A DNA stretch of 12,425 bases from Cyclostephanos tholiformis (lineage: Eukaryota; Bacillariophyta; Thalassiosirophyceae; Thalassiosirales; Thalassiosiraceae): assembly GCA_036939975.1 (NCBI GenBank), contig JALLPB010000863.1:1-12425 (forward strand). Reading direction: 5' to 3'. Shown one piece after another: positions 8,744-12,425 of the stretch. The translations under genes were made by a program, and so were the position numbers. Each line of letters starts with the position of its first letter. Position 1 is the first letter of the stretch. A model generated the notes under the pieces. That model worked only from the letters and a program-made list of their open reading frames with translations, was not told where the DNA came from and did no database searches.

Positions 8744-8798
8744 TCCGTTGTCCTGGATCCAGGACCAGGACAAATCCAGGACGGATTGCCCTTTTCCC
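8744..8798 (+). repeat. 55-bp dispersed repeat, copy 2
   Basis: Identical to 373-427 in the same orientation, including the internal 16-bp palindrome GTCCTGGATCCAGGAC. Only one base after it, the flanks diverge (CCCAAACG at copy 1, CCCGACTG at copy 2). It lies just upstream of the transposase-like relic, so it could be a terminal or sub-terminal piece of that element, but this is unproven. Confidence 0.85.
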
Positions 8799-8999
8799 GA
8801 CTGGCCTACCGCGTGAAATAATAAGCGATTGACGCAGCCGGCGTGGCAAATGGCGACAGCGATGCCCCGACCAACATAACGCCTGTTTAGACATTAGTAG
8901 CCGTTGCATATCTATAATATTTCCATTCTATATCAATAAGAAAATGATCTACGAATTATGCTAGCCGTTCTAATAGGATTTGCTCTGATTTTTCAAGTA

Positions 9000-9760
9000 A
9001 AAAAAAATCACACACTACCAATATCATACCGATGCTCGTCTTGTCGGCGGATCCATACCGTGCTGCGAAACTTATCGTTGCAATACAGTGTGAGGATGCA
9101 GACGGTGCCGGGGGGTCACCTTTCTCCGACCGAAAGTAGACGAACGAAGGGCCGTCATGGTGGGGGTCCATCTACCTACCCTTCCATAAACCCCGCCCCC
9201 CCCCTCAAAAAACGTACCGATGCTCGCTTCGTCGTTGCATTTCAACCGCGCCGCGTTGCATACCGCGTCCCAATATAGTGTTGCGTCGATTGATGCCGGG
9301 GGGTGGTAGTTCAACGACGGTAAATATAAAAACCAAGCGGGGTTCGGGTGGGTGTCCAACTGCTCACCCAACCATGATAAAATCATCCCCCGCTGAAAAG
9401 TGTACCAAATGCCCGCGTTCCATGAGAGACCGAGCCGATCAGAGTAGAGTCTTTTCATCCATTTAGTATGGGGCGACTACCGATGGCGGGGGAAGGTCGT
9501 CTAACGACGACAAGGGTTGGAACGAAGGACGGTTCGCTCGGGGTTCCAGCGAAATTCGAAATGTAACAATTTCCCCCCCGTCGGGAAACGTGCTGGTACT
9601 CCCCACGTCGGGCGAATCGGACAGAACCACGACACGAGTCGCATCCATAGGGTGTGACGCGGCTACCGGTGCCGGGGGGCGGCCATCAGACCATGGCGAG
9701 GGGTCGAACGAAGGGCCGCCATGGTGGGGTCTCGTCTACCCAAAAAACTGACCTGTCTTT
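9000..9760. repeat. Degenerate tandem repeat, period about 188 bp, four units
   Basis: Several landmarks recur at nearly constant spacing. ACCGATGCTCG at 9028 and 9216, with GTACCAAATGCCCG aligned at 9404, gives 188 and 188. TGCCGGGGGG at 9106, 9294 and 9670, with TGGCGGGGGA at 9484, gives 188, 190 and 186. CAATACAGTG at 9081 and CAATATAGTG at 9271 fit too. The block containing CGAACGAAGGGCCG and CATGGTGGGG near 9104-9178 returns at 9668-9742, exactly 564 bp (3 x 188) later. C-runs precede the landmark in most units. Open frames across this region are by-products of the repeat. This is a decayed satellite-like array. Confidence 0.75.
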
Positions 9761-9761
9761 C

Positions 9762-9810
9762 GGGTCCAAATTTTACCGTAGAACCTGGTACAAGTTCTAC
9801 GGTAGGACCC
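9762..9810. other. Strong hairpin (inverted repeat)
   Basis: Arms TACCGTAGAAC (9774-9784) and GTTCTACGGTA (9794-9804) pair perfectly over 11 bp around a 9-nt loop. The outer GGGTCC (9762-9767) pairs with GGACCC (9805-9810) across a small bulge. It sits about 95 nt beyond the stop codon of the minus-strand gene at 9903, so it may be in that gene's 3' UTR. Alternatively it marks the end of the tandem array. Confidence 0.7.
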
Positions 9811-9902
9811 AAAAGGCTAAGTAAACTAGTACACAAGATCGAAGCAAATGAGCAAACCCGGCAGGACTTATTCATGGCGAATGACATGTCAAAATTATCC
9901 GT

Positions 9903-11340
9903 TTACCCTAAGCAATTCCAAGTTCCGACACCATCGGCTGCTTCTTCTTCCATGAACTCGCCCTGCGTTGGCTTACAATCACCTACAAGCTCCCAAGCAT
10001 CTTTCCACATATCCACTGGCAAGCTATCATCCCAAGTGCTAATATTGCAATAAATTTCGTGATCTTCATCCTTACATTGAAAAATCTTGCATTTGACGGT
10101 GACTTGCTCTCCAGCTACGTAGTTTGTTTTTTTGGGATTGTATGCTGAAGGACACAGAGGAAGCGATGCAATAGTAGAGCCTACCGGAGCCTCTGTTTTG
10201 GTCACCATTGTTGTAGTTGCTGCTGTTGTGGTGATTGAGGCTTCGACCGTTTCAATATCACCTGCGCTGGCATCACCATCTGCTGTATTCAGTCTCTCAC
10301 ATGCACTAACGTGCACCCAAGCATTTTTCCACAACGTTTTTCTATCGTCACTCCATGTTTCTTTAACCTCAGCAATGCTGCAATATTTTTCGTAGGGAAC
10401 ATGCCGACACTTCCATATATTTAGGTCCATCTCAATCATATCCCCAGACACATAAGTGGCTGACGCGTTGTAGTGAAGTGGACATGGTGGTATGGTGCTT
10501 AACATTTTTACATTTACATCTGATAATGTAGGAGATTGTGTGGGATCCTTCGTTGGACTTGGTGTTGGATCCTAAGGATGTTTCACATATGGAACATTTA
10601 GAATAACATAAACACAATATAATCCTCTCGAGAACCTGTCTCACCTTAGTGGGATGGTTCGTCGCCACCAGTTTCTCACAAGTCCCGACATGGATCCAAG
10701 AATCATGCCACAATTCTATTTCGTCGTCAGGCCAACCTTCATCCAGTTCGATGCTGCAATATTTTTCATATGGAGCAGCCTGACATTCCCAGACATTTGA
10801 TTGGCTCTCAATGGTATCTCCAGCTTTATATACTACGGAGATGCTGTAACGAGGTGGACATAACTCTAGTGAGGACAATTGCTCGTCTATCTTGTTCTCA
10901 TGTTCACCAGCGTGGTCAATATCCATAGTATTATCCCTCTTCTTCTTCGTCCTCGTCTCTTTGCTCGATTCCTTTTTTCTTTTTGTCTCCTTCGTGCCCG
11001 TCGTCGTCTCCTTCCCCTTTTCGTCCCATTTGACGATTGTCGAATGACTTGACTGGCTCGACTCCAACTTTTTGTTATTTTGATCAATCAAGTCGGCAAC
11101 GATTTGCTCTTCGTTGTTGTCATTCACAACAGCTACACCAACCTCGTCCTTTAGCCTTACGCCACCCTCGCCTTCCTTTTCCACAATGGCTTTTACCAGG
11201 TGAGGTAATTCATCTCTTTCTTCAATTCTTCTGACTCCGTTCGACCCAATATTCCTTCGGCGGTGTTCTAACACCAAATCTTGGGCTGCGGAATCCATCG
11301 ATGCCGTGGCTATCACAGTTAGTGGTAGGTTAAACCTCAT
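9903..11340 (-). CDS. Predicted secreted protein with three four-Cys modules, two exons
   Basis: Join of exon 1 (11340-10645) and exon 2 (10571-9903) gives 454 residues. The N-terminus MRFNLPLTVIATASMDSAAQ looks like a short signal peptide. A charged region follows, including a Lys/Thr/Ser-rich stretch at about 105-137. Modules lie at about 158-222, 259-325 and 369-432. Each reads CPxxY, Y-x-x-G-[DE], [VI]-[WF]-x-C, Y-x-x-YC[SN]I, then W-[KH]-[DN]-[AS]-W-x-x-V-x-x-C, giving four Cys. A DPTPSPTKDPTQSPT linker joins modules 1 and 2, and a Thr-rich linker joins 2 and 3. The Y-x-x-G-D plus aromatic pattern recalls small type 3 chitin-binding (CBM5/12) domains, but the Cys pattern differs, so I do not assign binding. 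The likely setting is the cell wall or extracellular matrix. The ATG at 11340 opens the frame. Confidence 0.8.
10572..10644 (-). other. 73-nt spliceosomal intron
   Basis: The minus-strand donor is AAG|GTGAGA (G at 10644) and the acceptor is CCTTAG| (G at 10572). Splicing is phase 0 and joins HPTK to DPTPSPTK, giving an uninterrupted Pro/Thr/Ser linker between two modules in one frame. Without splicing, exon 1 runs into a Cys-rich tail that continues into the exon 2 region in a different frame and destroys module 2. The frame restoration is strong evidence. Confidence 0.9.
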
Positions 11341-11736
11341 TGTAGTCGGGCATAGTATGATATCTGCAATCGTTAAGATATCGATTTCAATGCTTGGTGA
11401 GAGATGAAAAATTGAGAGAGTTGGTTGGGTTCTCTCTCAAAAAAGAGGTGCGCGTCTGAATAATAATTTTTGTCGCAGATTTTAAGCTGGGTACTGTACT
11501 TATTCCTTAAGTATTACATCGTGTAGGCCAACGCTTACAGCGGTTCCGAAATTTTTTTCTCTCGCTGAAAATAGCTGAAATTTTCTATTTTCGTCTGCTC
11601 GAGCCATAGCCAGACGAACTTTTTTTGGCTTTCCCCAATTTTGTTTCCCGCCCTCCTCTTCACATGCGTTGGATTTGCTACTTGGTTGTGCGCGAAGGGT
11701 GATGATCGCCGACCATCATCATTACTCACATGCACC
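11341..11736. promoter_or_regulatory. Divergent intergenic region with hairpin
   Basis: This lies between the minus-strand secreted-protein gene (ATG at 11340) and the plus-strand zinc-finger frame (ATG at 11737), so it should hold both promoters if the latter is expressed. TTGAGAGAG (11412-11420) pairs perfectly with CTCTCTCAA (11432-11440) around an 11-nt loop. A second inverted pair, GAAAATAG and CTATTTTC, lies near 11567-11591. No promoter element can be named with confidence. Confidence 0.45.
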
Positions 11737-12425
11737 ATGCCGTCTTCTTCCGCTGCTGTCGACTGGGATTGTGCTGCCTGCTCCTATGTCAACCATGGGG
11801 GAAAGTATTGCTCTATGTGCGGGGAACCTTCCCCCAAGTGTGGCAGGGGGCGTCCTGTTAGCAAGACTACTTCAGAGGCGCGTGCAGCTGAGCGTGCTTG
11901 TGTCTTAGCTGCCGTAGGTGGCATTGATCCATCGAATCGCACCACCTCCGCCACACCCCCATGCGGCGCCAATGCCGTTTCCGCCGACGCAAGTATCCGA
12001 CCCCTGTTGCCTGAGTCCCCTAAGCGTGCTGCCAAGGACATTGCCAACCAGAAGATATCCGCACTCTACCCCCCACCCATCCCCATGGCAGAGGTTTGTG
12101 ACTCGTCTCCTGATGGCCTTTTGGTGGATATTAGTCCGGTGACTTGCGATATTTTCTTCTGTGCTGCAAGCCATTTGTGTATCTTTTACAACAAGCCTCA
12201 GAGCGCAGACTGTGTGAAATGCGTGAACTGTGATTGACTTGCTCACAAGAAATGTGTTGAGCCAATCTTGAACATGATGGCTCCTCCAAGCGGCGAGATG
12301 ATTCCGTCATTTTTGACTGTTGCCGATTTGGACATTGGACACTGCTGCTAGAGCAAGGTTCTCCAAGCTGTCTGATGTCGACAAGAACAAGGCTAATGTC
12401 TGTATTCTCTGTGATAAACGTCTTA
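11737..12425 (+). pseudogene. Disrupted zinc-finger gene (RanBP2-type finger), runs off window
   Basis: The first ATG opens 166 codons to a TGA at 12235-12237. Residues 10-28 form a RanBP2-type finger (W-x-C-x2-C-x3-N-x5-C-x2-C: W10, C12, C15, C25, C28). It is followed by an AT-hook-like GRGRP (36-40). Near the stop, C162-x2-C165 followed, across the TGA, by H170 and C173 matches the CX2CX4HX2C half of a PHD or C1 finger (CVNCD, stop, LAHKKC), so the stop interrupts a real domain. The frame then meets TAG at 12349. From about 12338 a frame shifted by one base (ARARFSKLSDVDKNK then VCILCDKRL) looks coding to the window end. This could be a decayed retrotransposon or host gene; I cannot tell which. 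Introns are a less likely explanation of the breaks. Confidence 0.5.

Noticed and set aside
9072..9458. 128-codon minus-strand frame
   Set aside because: It lies wholly within the 188-bp tandem array, and its length follows from the repeat period with few stops. No recognisable domain.
10432..10644. Unspliced Cys-rich C-terminal extension of the secreted protein
   Set aside because: It reads through the intron and then module 2 in the wrong frame; splicing gives a clean PTxSPT linker and module, so the extension is an artefact.

Overview
The window looks like nuclear DNA of a diatom, most likely a centric one. Both reconstructed multi-exon genes carry one very short intron (77 and 73 nt) with GTAAGT or GTGAGA donors and AG acceptors. 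One gene encodes tandem six-cysteine modules of a type I know only from diatom predicted proteins. Another has the Pro/Thr/Ser 'PTxSPT' linkers common in diatom secreted proteins. Gene-dense GC-rich stretches alternate with AT-rich, repeat-filled spacers, so this reads as an accessory or repeat-rich part of a eukaryotic chromosome. There is nothing bacterial such as operons, Shine-Dalgarno sites or CRISPR.

Layout. (1) 1-646 is spacer with a cluster of TCCTGGATCCAGGA palindromes and a 55-bp sequence that recurs exactly at 8744-8798. (2) 647-4509, minus strand, is a large two-exon gene for a predicted type II membrane protein of about 1261 residues: acidic cytosolic N-terminus, one transmembrane segment, poly-Ser stalk and six copies of a six-Cys module. 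(3) 4510-5005 is a divergent promoter region containing a miniature inverted-repeat element (about 4635-4795). (4) 5006-5818, plus strand, is a single-exon PDAP1-family gene (28 kDa heat- and acid-stable phosphoprotein) carrying an extra C-terminal SAP-like motif. (5) 5819-8742 is spacer with a minisatellite, a TTAA-flanked 0.5-kb element with 30-bp terminal inverted repeats, and a transposase-like relic on the minus strand that has one internal stop. (6) An unresolved base (N, 8743) abuts the second copy of the 55-bp repeat. (7) About 9000-9760 is a degenerate tandem repeat with a period close to 188 bp, followed by a strong hairpin. (8) 9903-11340, minus strand, is a two-exon gene for a predicted secreted 454-residue protein with three copies of a four-Cys module. 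(9) 11737-12425, plus strand, is the start of a zinc-finger gene (RanBP2-type finger, AT-hook-like motif, PHD/C1-like half finger) broken by a TGA and a frameshift and running off the window.

No pathway links the genes. The common theme is two unrelated repeat-built, cysteine-rich surface or secreted proteins in a landscape shaped by mobile elements. All gene structures were read by eye from splice signals and repeat alignment; no transcript or database search was available.
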